Shown here: positions 17,596-26,798 of the stretch, in pieces
Layout of the letters: every line of letters begins with the position of its first letter
Numbering within the stretch: position 1 is the first letter of the stretch
From: Gemmatimonadota bacterium
GTDB lineage: Bacteria; Latescibacterota; UBA2968
Assembly: GCA_002714465.1 (NCBI GenBank)
Contig: PAXL01000030.1
Coordinates: forward strand, 34,516-88,027
Length of the DNA: 53,512 nt
Direction of reading: 5' to 3'
Made by a program: the position numbers and the translations under genes
Notes under the pieces: model-generated
The model's input: only the letters and a program-made list of their open reading frames with translations
What the model was told of the DNA's origin: nothing
Database searches by the model: none

Positions 17596-19707
17596 ATGGC
17601 ACAACTCGATCCCAAAAAGCACGAAGACCGGGAACACGTGGGTATAACCGAGGAACGTGAAGAGGAACAGCTCTCGCAGCCCAAGGAGCCCGAGCACCCC
17701 CCGAACGGGCAACCCGTGAATAGGAAGCCGACGGAGGATCCCGACGGAAAGAAGCCGTGGCGAAGGATCTCGAAGACTCTCGCGTTCTGGATCATTTTTC
17801 TTCTAGTGGCCATCTCGGCCTCAAAATTCCTCGGTAGCAACACAACGAACGACGAGGTCATCCTCAGCTACAAGGAATACAAGCAGTTCCTGAACGACGG
17901 GAAGATCGTCAGCGCGGTGATCATCGAGTCGGAGTTCCACGGCCAGCTCGTAGAACCCGAGTTCACGACCTCGGATCGGGGACCACAGAGATCCTACGAG
18001 GCCTTTACCGTCAACCTCGGCGTTATCGACGCCGAAACACGCGCCGAGTGGGAGAAGCAGGGCGTCGATTTCCGCTTCCAACAGAAGCCGTTCAACTGGC
18101 TCAGTGTCTTCTTCAACTTCCTCCCTTGGCTCCTGTTTGTTGGTCTGTGGCTCTTCATCCTCAGGCAGATGCAGGGTGGCCCCAAAGGTGCCTTCAGCTT
18201 CGGCAAGAGCCGCGCAAAGCTGGTGTCCGAGGATCGTCCGAAGATCACGTTCCAGGATGTTGCGGGGGCCGACGAAGCCAAGCAGGAGCTTCAAGAGATC
18301 ATCGACTTCCTGCGTGACCCGCGGAAGTTCCAACGTCTCGGAGGCCGAATCCCGAAGGGCGTCCTTCTGGTCGGTCCACCGGGCACGGGCAAGACTTACA
18401 TGGCCAAGGCCGTGGCGGGTGAAGCCAATGTCCCCTTCTTCAGTATGAGCGGCTCCGACTTCGTCGAGATGTTCGTCGGCGTCGGTGCTTCCCGCGTCCG
18501 CGACCTCTTTGAGCAAGGCAAGACGCAGGCACCTTGTATCATCTTCATCGACGAGATGGACGCCGTCGGCCGTCACCGCGGCGCAGGTATCGGCGGTGGG
18601 CACGACGAGCGCGAGCAGACGCTCAACCAGCTACTCGTCGAGATGGACGGATTCGAGTCGAAGGAAGGCGTCATCCTGATCGCGGCGACAAATCGACCCG
18701 ACGTCCTCGATCCGGCCCTGATGCGTCCTGGCCGCTTCGACCGCCAGGTTATCGTTGACCTCCCAGATGTGAAGGGACGCGAGGCCGTCCTCCACGTGCA
18801 CACGAAGAACACGCCACTCGCCAAAGACGTGGACCTTAAGGTGCTCGCTCGCGGTACTCCCGGACTCTCTCCCGCTGACCTCGAGAACCTTGTCAACGAG
18901 GCCGCGCTGCTGGCATCTCGTCACGACCGTTCACGAGTCACGATGGTCGATCTAGAAAACGCAAAAGACAAAGTCATGATGGGTGTCGAGCGGAAGAGCA
19001 TGGTCATCTCCGACAAGGAGAAGCGGCTTACATCCTATCACGAAATCGGCCACGCCCTGATCGCCAAGCTGATCCCCGAAAGCGATCCCGTACACAAGGT
19101 CACGATCATCCCACGCGGACGCGGGCTCGGCCTAACGACGTATCTGCCGATCGACGAGCGTCACACCTACCCGCAGAGCTACTGCCACGCGCGCCTGGCT
19201 TACACACTAGGTGGACGTATCGCCGAAAACATCGTGTTCGGAGAGATCACCACAGGTGCGACGAACGACTACGCTCAGGCAACCGAGCTCGCTCGCCGGA
19301 TGGTTTGCGATTGGGGCATGTCGGAGCGCTTGGGTCCCTTATCCTATGGGCAGAAACAGGAAGAGATCTTCCTCGGCAGAGACATGGCTCACCGCCGGGA
19401 CTACAGCGAAAAGACCGCTGAAGCGATCGATGATGAAATAAAGCGAATGATCACGGAGGCTGCCGAGCGCGCCGATGAGCTCCTTCGCGCGAATCTCGAC
19501 ACTATGCACCGGATGGCTGAAGCGCTTCTCGAATTCGAGGTCCTCGACGACCCTCAGTTGGACAAACTCATGGCAGGTGAGCGTCTCGAAAAAGTCGACA
19601 TCGAAGAGAACGGCCGAGCGTCAGCCCCGGAAGAGGCTGACAAAGAATCGGTAGAGGGCGAAACAGACTCGGACAATGACGGGGAACCCTCCGAAGAAAC
19701 CGGATAA
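17596..19707 (+). CDS. ftsH: ATP-dependent zinc metalloprotease FtsH
   Basis: Membrane-anchored AAA+ protease that removes misassembled membrane proteins and short-lived regulators. 703 residues. A charged cytoplasmic N-terminal extension (1-57, many Glu, Lys and Pro) precedes TM1 (62-79); the periplasmic domain is followed by TM2 (171-190). Walker A GPPGTGKT at 260-267, Walker [15 protein letters not shown] region [21 protein letters not shown], zinc site HEIGH at 482-486 (usual form HEAGH) and the third ligand region [11 protein letters not shown]. The tail is strongly acidic. The ATG at 17596 lies in an AT-only stretch with no SD; coupling to tilS 10 bases upstream may drive initiation. 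Ends at a perfect terminator that abuts folP. Confidence 0.97.
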   Translation: MAQLDPKKHEDREHVGITEEREEEQLSQPKEPEHPPNGQPVNRKPTEDPDGKKPWRRISKTLAFWIIFLLVAISASKFLGSNTTNDEVILSYKEYKQFLNDGKIVSAVIIESEFHGQLVEPEFTTSDRGPQRSYEAFTVNLGVIDAETRAEWEKQGVDFRFQQKPFNWLSVFFNFLPWLLFVGLWLFILRQMQGGPKGAFSFGKSRAKLVSEDRPKITFQDVAGADEAKQELQEIIDFLRDPRKFQRLGGRIPKGVLLVGPPGTGKTYMAKAVAGEANVPFFSMSGSDFVEMFVGVGASRVRDLFEQGKTQAPCIIFIDEMDAVGRHRGAGIGGGHDEREQTLNQLLVEMDGFESKEGVILIAATNRPDVLDPALMRPGRFDRQVIVDLPDVKGREAVLHVHTKNTPLAKDVDLKVLARGTPGLSPADLENLVNEAALLASRHDRSRVTMVDLENAKDKVMMGVERKSMVISDKEKRLTSYHEIGHALIAKLIPESDPVHKVTIIPRGRGLGLTTYLPIDERHTYPQSYCHARLAYTLGGRIAENIVFGEITTGATNDYAQATELARRMVCDWGMSERLGPLSYGQKQEEIFLGRDMAHRRDYSEKTAEAIDDEIKRMITEAAERADELLRANLDTMHRMAEALLEFEVLDDPQLDKLMAGERLEKVDIEENGRASAPEEADKESVEGETDSDNDGEPSEETG

Positions 19708-19732
19708 TGAAAAAGCGCGATCCCCGAACGAC

Positions 19733-19764
19733 AAGGCAGAGCCGCTGGCTCTGCCTTCTTTTTT
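19733..19764 (+). terminator. Perfect intrinsic terminator after ftsH, ending on the folP start codon
   Basis: AAGGCAGAGCC (19733-19743), loop GCT, GGCTCTGCCTT (19747-19757), then C and six T (19758-19764). All 11 pairs are Watson-Crick. The first base of the folP ATG is 19765, directly after the T-tract. Confidence 0.92.
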
Positions 19765-20652
19765 ATGAATAGACCACAACCCGATGTCTTCAGGGTCGGT
19801 TCACAAGAGTTTTGCCTGACTGAACGTACGCTTGTCATGGGCGTACTCAACGTCACCCCTGACTCCTTCTCTGACGGCGGCCGATTCCTAGACCCAGATG
19901 CTGCACTCCGTCAGGCGGAACGGATGATCGAAGAGGGTGTCGACATCATAGATGTCGGCGGGGAAAGCTCGCGCCCTGCCGGTCCCTACGGTGATGGGGC
20001 AGAGCGCGTGTCCGAAGAAGAGGAAACGCGGCGCACTGCTCCCATCATCTCGGAGATCGTACGTCGATTCGGAACGCCCATTTCGATTGACACGGTCAAG
20101 CCGTCCGTAGCCCGATCGGCGCTGGACGCGGGCGCAACGGCCGTCAACGATATCAGTGGACTAGCCGATCCCGCCACGATCGAAACTGCCGTCTCGACTA
20201 ATGCATCTGTCTTCATCATGCACATGAAGGGAACCCCAAAAACGATGCAGAGGGCGCCTCGATATCAAGATCTGGTCGGTGAGATCATGGCATTTCTTCG
20301 CGAACGTGCTGAGCAAGCAGAGGTCGCCGGCATCCCCAGGGACCGGATCGCCATTGACCCGGGCCTAGGTTTCGGAAAGTCTTATGAGGACAACTACGGC
20401 ATCATCCGGAGTCTCGATGCCCTTCTCTCCCTTGGCTACCCGCTTCTGGTCGGGCCGTCTAGGAAGACCTTCGTCGGTCTTGACTACGAGCTTCCTCCTG
20501 AAGATCGCGAGGAGGGAAGCCTCGCCGCCTTCGCCCTGTGCGCCGCTGCGGGAGCGCACTTAATCAGAGCCCATGACGTAAAGGGAGCACGACGAGCGCT
20601 CTTCGTGGCAGACCGCTTTAAAGCTGGCGAGGCTTCTTGGGAACGACCCTAA
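19765..20652 (+). CDS. folP: Dihydropteroate synthase
   Basis: Condenses 4-aminobenzoate with 6-hydroxymethyl-dihydropterin pyrophosphate in folate synthesis; the sulfonamide target. 295 residues. MGVLNVTPDSFSDGG at 25-39 (pyrophosphate-binding loop), DVGGESSRP near 57, ISIDTVKPSVA near 107, AVNDISGL near 128, MHMKGTP near 152, DPGLGFGK near 194 and GPSRKTF near 231. No in-frame alternative start lies between 19765 and the conserved block, so translation must start on or very near the end of the ftsH terminator T-tract. There is no SD. The gene follows ftsH, a common arrangement. Confidence 0.94.
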   Translation: MNRPQPDVFRVGSQEFCLTERTLVMGVLNVTPDSFSDGGRFLDPDAALRQAERMIEEGVDIIDVGGESSRPAGPYGDGAERVSEEEETRRTAPIISEIVRRFGTPISIDTVKPSVARSALDAGATAVNDISGLADPATIETAVSTNASVFIMHMKGTPKTMQRAPRYQDLVGEIMAFLRERAEQAEVAGIPRDRIAIDPGLGFGKSYEDNYGIIRSLDALLSLGYPLLVGPSRKTFVGLDYELPPEDREEGSLAAFALCAAAGAHLIRAHDVKGARRALFVADRFKAGEASWERP

Positions 20653-20704
20653 ACTACTGAATAATCAACACCTTCCTCTCAGCTGAGCACGTCCCACTGT
20701 CAGC

Positions 20705-20733
20705 TTGACAAACCCTAGAGGCAAGGATAGATT
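20705..20733 (+). promoter_or_regulatory. Predicted promoter upstream of the 71-residue protein and DUF2225-GGDEF genes
   Basis: TTGACA (20705-20710), 17 bp, TAGATT (20728-20733). The next start codon is at 20782. The -35 box is followed by AACCC, as in the promoter candidate at 51705. Confidence 0.55.
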
Positions 20734-20781
20734 CCAGTTGACTCCTCTTCATCGCTTTGCAGAAGCACTCAAAACGACTTC

Positions 20782-20997
20782 ATGAACTCCGATTTCGCAA
20801 GAATAAGAGACGCTAGGGTCATACACGATGGTGAAAACCAGGCTCTGCTGATCGAATTTAACGACGGCAAGGTCAGGCAATTTTCACCAAAAGAGCTCTA
20901 CGAAGCCACAGGTTATCTCGGGCAACCCCCGCCGGAAGCGAACACGACCGGATCGCAGAGACGGGCGTCCGAAATAATCTCCAAACGGCGTCGCTAG
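20782..20997 (+). CDS. Small hypothetical protein
   Basis: 71 residues. The first part (RDARVIHDGENQALLIEFNDGKVRQFSPKELYE) reads as two short beta strands and an acidic helix start, a little like the DUF971 fold that recognises a ligand, but it is too short to be sure. The C-terminus is basic (SQRRASEIISKRRR) and might bind nucleic acid. It lies just downstream of a promoter and nine bases before the DUF2225-GGDEF gene, so the two are probably cotranscribed. No SD is seen. Function unknown. Confidence 0.6.
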   Translation: MNSDFARIRDARVIHDGENQALLIEFNDGKVRQFSPKELYEATGYLGQPPPEANTTGSQRRASEIISKRRR

Positions 20998-21006
20998 TAG
21001 CCTACC

Positions 21007-22695
21007 ATGATCAAGCCTCTGGTCGAACAGCTCTGCCGCGTATACACGATCGCGTGCCCCGCGTGCGGAGCGGAGAACCCTTTCCCACGATACACTCGCG
21101 ACGTCTGCCGTGCCTCATCGACTGGTGCGGATGGTCACCCGCTCAAGGTGTCCATCCGTGCCGAAGGTGATTTCCCGGTCTGGGTGGGACCGCTCACCTT
21201 CTTTTGGGGGTGCTGCTCGACCTGCAACTTCTCCGGCCAAGTCGACGACGGCGATTTCCGACAATGGAAGAAGAAGAACACCACTAAGTATCTCAGTGGT
21301 TTCTACGACGGTGCCCTCGACAACGTCAAGACCAAGGGCACTTTAGGACAGGGACCGCTTGGCCTCCTCAAGAAAGGCCATAGCGAAACCGACATGTATC
21401 TCCGACTCCTCAGCCAGTTCTACTCGGGGATCTACACGGAAACGCTGAAGACAGCCCCCGCCGCCGGTACACTTGCTCGCTCATATCTCAGAGTCGCTTG
21501 GATATTTCGCGACACGGAGCGTCTTTATTCAGACTTTGATCCATCCTCCGCCCAGAACCTCCTCAAGGAGGTCAAACCTGCTTGGAACCGGGAGATAAAG
21601 CCGAACTCCAACTACCCAGTCGTACCCGGGATCGCCGCAAACGAGGTCGAGGCCCTAAGGTTCGCGATAGCCTACTTCGAGTGGAACTTCCAGACGCTCT
21701 CCTCCGCCGCGGGTGTGGAGGACGAGATGCGACTGATGACGCTGATGGCCGAGATCAGCTACCGAATTTACGAACAGACCGGGGACGAGGCCGACTTCAC
21801 CAAAGCGCAAAATGGTTTCAGCGGCACGATGCAGAAGTGCCTGAGCGTCGTGAACGACAAATCGATCGTCGGTGGTGCCGTCAACCGTGCAAAAGACACG
21901 CTGGAAAAATCCGGCGATCGGGGCCGAGAGCTTCGTGCACTGAAGGACAGCTACGACAAGAACGGTCCATCTGAGACCGCTTCCCCACCACCACCTCCAC
22001 CCTGTTCCAAGAAATCCGCACCGGCTGCCGCAAAGACACCGAAAGCTGACACCGTTGACGCTCCGGCCAAGGCCAAGCCTGCAGTACCGGCGGCAGCCGA
22101 CCCGCCGTCCGCAAACGGCAGCGACTCCAGCGTCCAGAAGAAGGTGGAACAGCTCGACAAGGAGAATCGCCGATGGATGCGTCTTGCGAGCACGTCGGAA
22201 CTGACGGGACTTCCGAACAGCTTGATGCTCAAACGCCTCCTCCTGCCGGGTCTGTTCAAGGCAGTAGCTGCCAAACGTCAGCCCTTAGGCTGCATCCTGA
22301 TATCGCCTGAAGATATCACAGAAATCAACGGCAAGTATGGACGAGAGTCGGGTGACAAGTTGATCAAAGAGTTCGCTGAATGCCTCAAAACGCTTGTCAG
22401 GAAGGGCGAGCGCTTGATCCACCTAGAAGGAGTGAACTTTGCAATCCTCTCCCCGAACCTTGCCGAGCATCAGGCCAGGAAGCGCGCGGACGGCATCCAC
22501 AAGGAGTTGACCTCTCGGCGGTTCACAGTAAACGGGAACGCTTTGTTGATCGGTGTCAGCATGGGTTTTTCGCTGATACAATCATACACGGCCCCCCCAA
22601 AAAGCCTTCAGGAAGGTCTCTACAAGCGATCGCTCCAGGCTCTCGACAACGCAAAGATCAAGGGCAACCAGATCGAGTATCTCCAGCAGAAATAG
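21007..22695 (+). CDS. DUF2225 protein fused to a degenerate GGDEF domain
   Basis: 562 residues in three parts. Residues 1-320 carry DUF2225 text: a zinc-type CPAC at 17-20, then WGCCSTCNFSG near 68-78, and a TPR-like helical region. Residues about 325-375 are a low-complexity Pro/Ala/Lys linker with a run of six prolines. Residues about 380-560 are GGDEF-like: SELTGLPNSL matches the LTGLPNR helix and DITEINGKYGRESGDKLI matches the nucleotide-binding strand and helix, but the GGDEF signature itself is replaced by LEGVNF. Diguanylate cyclase activity is therefore unlikely; c-di-GMP or GTP sensing, or a purely structural role, is possible. Soluble; no signal peptide. Neighbour purM follows after 103 bases. 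Confidence 0.8.
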   Translation: MIKPLVEQLCRVYTIACPACGAENPFPRYTRDVCRASSTGADGHPLKVSIRAEGDFPVWVGPLTFFWGCCSTCNFSGQVDDGDFRQWKKKNTTKYLSGFYDGALDNVKTKGTLGQGPLGLLKKGHSETDMYLRLLSQFYSGIYTETLKTAPAAGTLARSYLRVAWIFRDTERLYSDFDPSSAQNLLKEVKPAWNREIKPNSNYPVVPGIAANEVEALRFAIAYFEWNFQTLSSAAGVEDEMRLMTLMAEISYRIYEQTGDEADFTKAQNGFSGTMQKCLSVVNDKSIVGGAVNRAKDTLEKSGDRGRELRALKDSYDKNGPSETASPPPPPPCSKKSAPAAAKTPKADTVDAPAKAKPAVPAAADPPSANGSDSSVQKKVEQLDKENRRWMRLASTSELTGLPNSLMLKRLLLPGLFKAVAAKRQPLGCILISPEDITEINGKYGRESGDKLIKEFAECLKTLVRKGERLIHLEGVNFAILSPNLAEHQARKRADGIHKELTSRRFTVNGNALLIGVSMGFSLIQSYTAPPKSLQEGLYKRSLQALDNAKIKGNQIEYLQQK

Positions 22696-22798
22696 CTGCC
22701 ATCTCCTCGCCCGGCTGACTGGGCCAACCACACTCATTACCGAGCGGATCCGTTCCAGGACGCTCACACCACAGGCATCGAATCACCACGGAGACCCC

Positions 22799-23839
22799 AT
22801 GTCGAAACAGAAGGCCTATGCTTGGGCCGGTGTCGATATCGACGGTGCAAACGAGACCAAGGACAGAATCAAGCAGATCGTTCGTGGAACCTTCGGCCCC
22901 GAAGTCCTCACGGAAATTGGCGGCTTCGGGGGGTTGTTTCAGCCAGGATGGCGGGACCTTGAGGATCCAGTCCTCGTCGCAAGCACGGACGGCGTCGGAA
23001 CCAAGCTGAAAGTCGCTTTCCTGATGGGCATCCACAACACCGTGGGCGCCGACCTCGTATCCCACTGCGCAAACGACATTCTCGTTCAAGGTGCCCGGCC
23101 GCTCTTCTTCCTCGACTACCTCGCCATGGGCAGACACGACAGTGAGGTCGTAGAAGCCGTTGTCCAAGGCGTGGCCGACGGCTGCACGGCAAGCGGCTGT
23201 GCGCTCTTAGGTGGCGAGATGGCCGAGATGCCGGATTTCTATGCGCCTGGCGAGTATGACCTGGCAGGTACCATTGTCGGCATGGTCGACAAGCCGCGGA
23301 TCGTAGACGGCAGACGCGTCGAACCCGGTGATGTCCTGATCGGTCTCCCAGCAGCGGGTCTGCACACGAACGGTTATAGCCTCGCCAGAAAGCTCCTGTT
23401 CGAAATAGCCGGCTACACTTTCGACTCCCACGTCGATGCTCTCGACCAGACCGTCGGCGAAGCCCTACTGACACCGCATCTGTCCTATGTCAACGCCGTA
23501 TCCATTGCCGAAAAGGCAGGCGACATCAGAGGCATGGCGCACATCACGGGTGGCGGCTTGATCGACAACGTGCCTCGATCCCTCCCCGATGCCCAAAGCG
23601 CCGTCGTAAGGCGCGGTACCTGGCCCGAACTGCCGATATTTGATCTCTTGGCCGATATCGGCCAAGGCATCGAGCAGGATGAGCTGTTCCAAGACTTCAA
23701 CATGGGTGTCGGATACGTGTTGATCGTCGCACGAGACGATGCGGAGCAAACGATCGAAGCGCTGACCCGTGCCGGTCATGCTGCCTACGCTATCGGAGAA
23801 ACCTTTACCGGCGAGGATACTCGCGTCTCGATCGTGTAG
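22799..23839 (+). CDS. purM: Phosphoribosylformylglycinamidine cyclo-ligase (AIR synthetase)
   Basis: ATP-dependent ring closure of FGAM to AIR, step five of purine synthesis. 346 residues. Motifs: YAWAGVDIDGAN at the start, IGGFGGLF near 40, STDGVGTKLKVA near 63, NDILVQGARPLFFLDY near 92, LLGGEMAEMPDFY near 140, GLHTNGYSLAR and the terminal HITGGGLIDNVPR. Start: ATG 22799, with CGGAG seven bases upstream. No other pur genes are nearby. Two bases after its stop a GTG opens the next small gene, so it is part of a run that includes an enolase-superfamily gene and holA. Confidence 0.96.
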   Translation: MSKQKAYAWAGVDIDGANETKDRIKQIVRGTFGPEVLTEIGGFGGLFQPGWRDLEDPVLVASTDGVGTKLKVAFLMGIHNTVGADLVSHCANDILVQGARPLFFLDYLAMGRHDSEVVEAVVQGVADGCTASGCALLGGEMAEMPDFYAPGEYDLAGTIVGMVDKPRIVDGRRVEPGDVLIGLPAAGLHTNGYSLARKLLFEIAGYTFDSHVDALDQTVGEALLTPHLSYVNAVSIAEKAGDIRGMAHITGGGLIDNVPRSLPDAQSAVVRRGTWPELPIFDLLADIGQGIEQDELFQDFNMGVGYVLIVARDDAEQTIEALTRAGHAAYAIGETFTGEDTRVSIV

Positions 23840-23841
23840 TC

Positions 23842-24054
23842 GTGCTCTATCGCATCCTCCTATTTGGGATTCTGGTGTTCGTTGCAGTCAGGGCACTCTT
23901 TCGCCTGTTCGTCAAACGAATCCTGACCGCTAATCATCACCAGACCGCCCAGCCACCCGATCTGGGCGTGGATCCTAACACGATTCAGGACGCGGATTTC
24001 ACAGACATCTCCGATGTGGGCAGCTACGTGAAGAACCCACCCAAAAAGCAGTGA
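23842..24054 (+). CDS. Small single-TM membrane protein
   Basis: 70 residues from GTG 23842, two bases after purM. One hydrophobic segment at residues 4-25 (RILLFGILVFVAVRALFRLF) precedes a soluble tail with IQDADFTDI. The shape (TM plus a short acidic DA[DE][FY]-type patch) resembles small membrane proteins such as DUF4834 in Bacteroidetes. The stop overlaps the GTG start of the next gene (GTGA). Function unknown. Confidence 0.65.
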   Translation: MLYRILLFGILVFVAVRALFRLFVKRILTANHHQTAQPPDLGVDPNTIQDADFTDISDVGSYVKNPPKKQ

Positions 24055-25244
24055 AGATCACCAAAATCGAAACCATCCACGTAGGCGAGTTCACGAACAT
24101 CCTGTTTGTCCGAGTGCACACGGATGAGGGCATTACGGGTATTGGGGAGACCTACTACACCCCGGAACAGACGCAAGCCTTCATACACGAGGTGGCGGGG
24201 CCGATGTTGATCAGGCAGGATCCGCGTGACGTCGAAACTCACTGGAGACGACTCTACGACGCGACGCATGTGTATGGGAACCGGGGCAACGAGATGCGCG
24301 CGATCTCAGCGATTGAAGTGGCTCTTTGGGACATCCTCGGTAAAGTCGCTGGTCTGCCAGTATACCGTTTATTGGGAGGCGCCTTCAGAGATCGAATCCG
24401 GGTTTACAACACCTGCGCGGGCCCTCTTTATGGACGAGGAGTACCGGGGGTTCCACGCAAAGAAACGGAACGTCACACAGACGACAGGTATGAGGACCTT
24501 ACCGCCTTCACGACGGACGCGGGTTCACTCGCAAAGGACTTGTTATCCGAGGGTATCACGGCCATGAAGATCTGGCCTTTCGATTCCTACGCCGTCTCGA
24601 CAAACGGCACGAGTATCAGTCTGCCGGACCTCGAGCGCGGTCTGGAGCCTGTGAGGCGGATCCGGGACGCCGTAGGCGACGAGATGGAAATAATGCTTGA
24701 GGGTCACGGATACTGGACCCTCCCGGCCGCAGCCCGAATCGCCCGAGCCCTCGAACCATATCGACCTTTCTGGATCGAGGACTTCATCAAACCTGACAAC
24801 CCGAAGACGCTCGCGCGACTCCGTGACGAAACCAGCATACCGATCTGTGGCAGCGAACTGGCATTCACACGCTATGCGGCCAGAGACCTAATCGAGCTCG
24901 GTGCAGTCGACATCGTCATGACGGATGTCACTTGGACCGGCGGCATCGGTGAATCAAAACGGATTGCCGCCCATGCTGAGACCTACAACCTGCCGTTCGT
25001 GTCCCACGACTGCACCGGGCCCATCACGCTCCTGGCATCGATTCATCTGTCCGTTCATTGCCCAAACGCTCTGATTCAGGAGAGCGTTCGGGCCTACTAC
25101 CGCGGGTTCTATCGAGACCTCACGACACATCAGCCCCGAATCGAGAACGGCTACGCCTATCCACCCGAGTTACCAGGTCTGGGTACGGAACTTAGGCAGG
25201 CTATTCTCGAACGACCTGATTGCACCGTAAGGAAGTCAATCTGA
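24051..25244 (+). CDS. Enolase-superfamily dehydratase (mandelate racemase/galactonate dehydratase type)
   Basis: 397 residues. Capping-domain text VHTDEGITGIGETYY and AISAIEVALWDILGK; barrel metal ligands E in MLEGHGYW (Glu where Asp is usual, followed by a catalytic-type His), E in FWIEDF and E in CGSELAF. Late His in VSHDCTGP. Probably dehydrates a sugar acid to a 2-keto-3-deoxy acid. GTG at 24051 overlaps the preceding stop by four bases and the gene overlaps the holA ATG at its own end, so it sits inside a housekeeping operon, an odd place for a catabolic enzyme. A segment near residues 130-150 (GRGVPGVPRKETERH) is an extended loop that could shape substrate choice. Confidence 0.85.
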   Translation: MKITKIETIHVGEFTNILFVRVHTDEGITGIGETYYTPEQTQAFIHEVAGPMLIRQDPRDVETHWRRLYDATHVYGNRGNEMRAISAIEVALWDILGKVAGLPVYRLLGGAFRDRIRVYNTCAGPLYGRGVPGVPRKETERHTDDRYEDLTAFTTDAGSLAKDLLSEGITAMKIWPFDSYAVSTNGTSISLPDLERGLEPVRRIRDAVGDEMEIMLEGHGYWTLPAAARIARALEPYRPFWIEDFIKPDNPKTLARLRDETSIPICGSELAFTRYAARDLIELGAVDIVMTDVTWTGGIGESKRIAAHAETYNLPFVSHDCTGPITLLASIHLSVHCPNALIQESVRAYYRGFYRDLTTHQPRIENGYAYPPELPGLGTELRQAILERPDCTVRKSI

Positions 25245-26281
25245 TGGGAAAGAGAAGGATAGCCCGAAAGACGCCGGGAAAGAATGCGGCCTCGGTCAGA
25301 GGCGAGATCGGGAAGGAGAATTTCGCACCCGTTTATTTTTTCCATGGACCCGATGATCTAGAGCGTGACGAGCTCGTAACAGATGTCATCAACGCGGCTC
25401 TCGACCCGGCCTCACGCGCATTCAACCTCGACATCCTCGTAGGAAACGAACTGGATGTTTCGGATGCAATCAACCGAGCATCAGCTTTCCCGATGATGGG
25501 GCAGCGTCGCGTAGTCGTAATAAAACGTATTGAGGACGTTGCCGAAGCATCGGCCCGAGCCTTCCTTCCGATCGTGGAGTCGCCTGCGGAAAGCACAGTC
25601 CTGATCTTCACGGCAACCAAGGTCGACGGACGACGAAAGTTCTTTTCTGCGCTGAAGAAGACTGCCGTTGCAGTCGAATTCAAGATCCCGTATGAGAACG
25701 AAATACCTGGCTGGATCAACGAACGTGCGGAGCGCATGGGTTTGAAGATGGACAAGGAAGCGATACACCTCCTCGCCCTGTCGCTCGGACCAAAGCCACG
25801 GGAGATTGTTAACGAACTCGAAAAACTCGACCTCCACGTCGGCGAGAGACGTAACGTAACCCAGGAAGACATCAAGTGGATCATAGGCGGATCCCATGAT
25901 GCGAGCGTATTCGATTTCACCGATGCCGTCGGAAGCCGGGACCTAGAAACTTCGCTCATACTGCTCCAGAACCTGCTGGAACAGGGAGATAAGCCGCTCG
26001 CCATTCTCGCGCCATTGATCCGTCACATTGGCATACTTCGAAAGACCCGATGGTTGCTGGATTCGGGGCTGCCACGGTCGCAGTATGCCAAACAGATGAA
26101 GGTCCCACCCTTTGCCGTCGGGAAGTATGCAGATCAGGCGGGTCGATTTACGGATGAAGAACTCTGGTCCGCCTACCGGTCGCTGTTGAAGTCTGACGAC
26201 CGGATCAAGTCAGGGGCGAGGACCCACAACGTTACCCTGGCAAGGACTGTGACCGAGGTCTGCGTGACCAAGCAACCTTGA
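25244..26281 (+). CDS. holA: DNA polymerase III subunit delta
   Basis: Clamp-loader subunit that opens the beta sliding clamp. 345 residues. Family text: PVYFFHGPDDLERDELV near the N-terminus, RRVVVIKRIED, STVLIFTATKVDGRRKF, LLALSLGPKPREIVNELEKL and the C-terminal helical collar (LEQGDKPLAILAPLIRHI, KMKVPP-type segment QMKVPPFAVGKY). Start: ATG 25244 with AAGGAAG eight bases upstream, overlapping the previous stop (TGATG). Basic N-terminal tail (GKRRIARKTPGK). The sequence is divergent, as is usual for HolA, but the order of blocks is right. Confidence 0.88.
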   Translation: MGKRRIARKTPGKNAASVRGEIGKENFAPVYFFHGPDDLERDELVTDVINAALDPASRAFNLDILVGNELDVSDAINRASAFPMMGQRRVVVIKRIEDVAEASARAFLPIVESPAESTVLIFTATKVDGRRKFFSALKKTAVAVEFKIPYENEIPGWINERAERMGLKMDKEAIHLLALSLGPKPREIVNELEKLDLHVGERRNVTQEDIKWIIGGSHDASVFDFTDAVGSRDLETSLILLQNLLEQGDKPLAILAPLIRHIGILRKTRWLLDSGLPRSQYAKQMKVPPFAVGKYADQAGRFTDEELWSAYRSLLKSDDRIKSGARTHNVTLARTVTEVCVTKQP

Positions 26282-26305
26282 CAGCAACAGGGATCCCGAT
26301 AGATT
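26278..26305 (+). promoter_or_regulatory. Predicted trxA promoter
   Basis: TTGACA (26278-26283, overlapping the holA stop codon), 16 bp, TAGATT (26300-26305). An alternative pair downstream (TTGTTG, 17 bp, TACATT) is weaker. trxA starts at 26384. Confidence 0.45.
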
Positions 26306-26383
26306 GAACGCTTGTTGTGCCCTGAAGCGTATGATACATTGAATTTATAACTTACAAAAATGTGGTAGAAAGGTGGTGATACC

Positions 26384-26722
26384 GTGTCTGCAGCGATGGA
26401 ACTGACGAAGGAGAACTTTCAAACAGAGGTTATCGACAGTGACGTGCCCGTTCTCGTCGATTTCTGGGCAACCTGGTGTGGACCGTGCCGTGCCGTCGCG
26501 CCAATCATCGATGAGCTGGCTGCGGAGTATGAGGGAAAACTCAAGGTCGGCAAGGTCGACGTCGATGCCGAGCAGCAGTTGGCAGGAGACTTCGGTGTGC
26601 GAAGCATCCCCACGCTTCTGATCTTCAACGGTGGGAAGCTGGCTGAGCAGTTGGTGGGAGCCGTCCCGAAGAGCGAGCTGGTCGACAAGCTCCAAGGAAT
26701 TCTGGAACCCGCGGCGGCGTAA
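26384..26722 (+). CDS. trxA: Thioredoxin
   Basis: Cytoplasmic disulfide reductase of 112 residues. Active site WCGPC with C32 and C35, preceded by VDFWAT. The cis-Pro loop is [11 protein letters not shown] near 75. No signal peptide or TM. Start: GTG 26384 with AAAGGTGGTGA five to seven bases upstream; an in-frame ATG at 26396 is a possible alternative. Monocistronic by appearance: a promoter upstream and a long symmetric terminator after the stop. Confidence 0.96.
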   Translation: MSAAMELTKENFQTEVIDSDVPVLVDFWATWCGPCRAVAPIIDELAAEYEGKLKVGKVDVDAEQQLAGDFGVRSIPTLLIFNGGKLAEQLVGAVPKSELVDKLQGILEPAAA

Positions 26723-26744
26723 CGCTGACCGAGAGGCAAAGAGA

Positions 26745-26776
26745 AAGCGGTGAGCATCTCCAGATGCTCACCGCTT
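26745..26776. terminator. Bidirectional terminator between trxA and fliL
   Basis: AAGCGGTGAGCATCT (26745-26759) is perfectly complementary to 26762-26776, 15 bp with a two-base centre. It lies between the converging stops at 26722 and 26799. Confidence 0.88.
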
Positions 26777-26798
26777 CTTCGTTCAGAACTTCCTGGAA

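Noticed and set aside
17821..18603. Open frame of about 260 codons on the minus strand
   Set aside because: Antisense to the conserved FtsH core; composition is a shadow of that gene.
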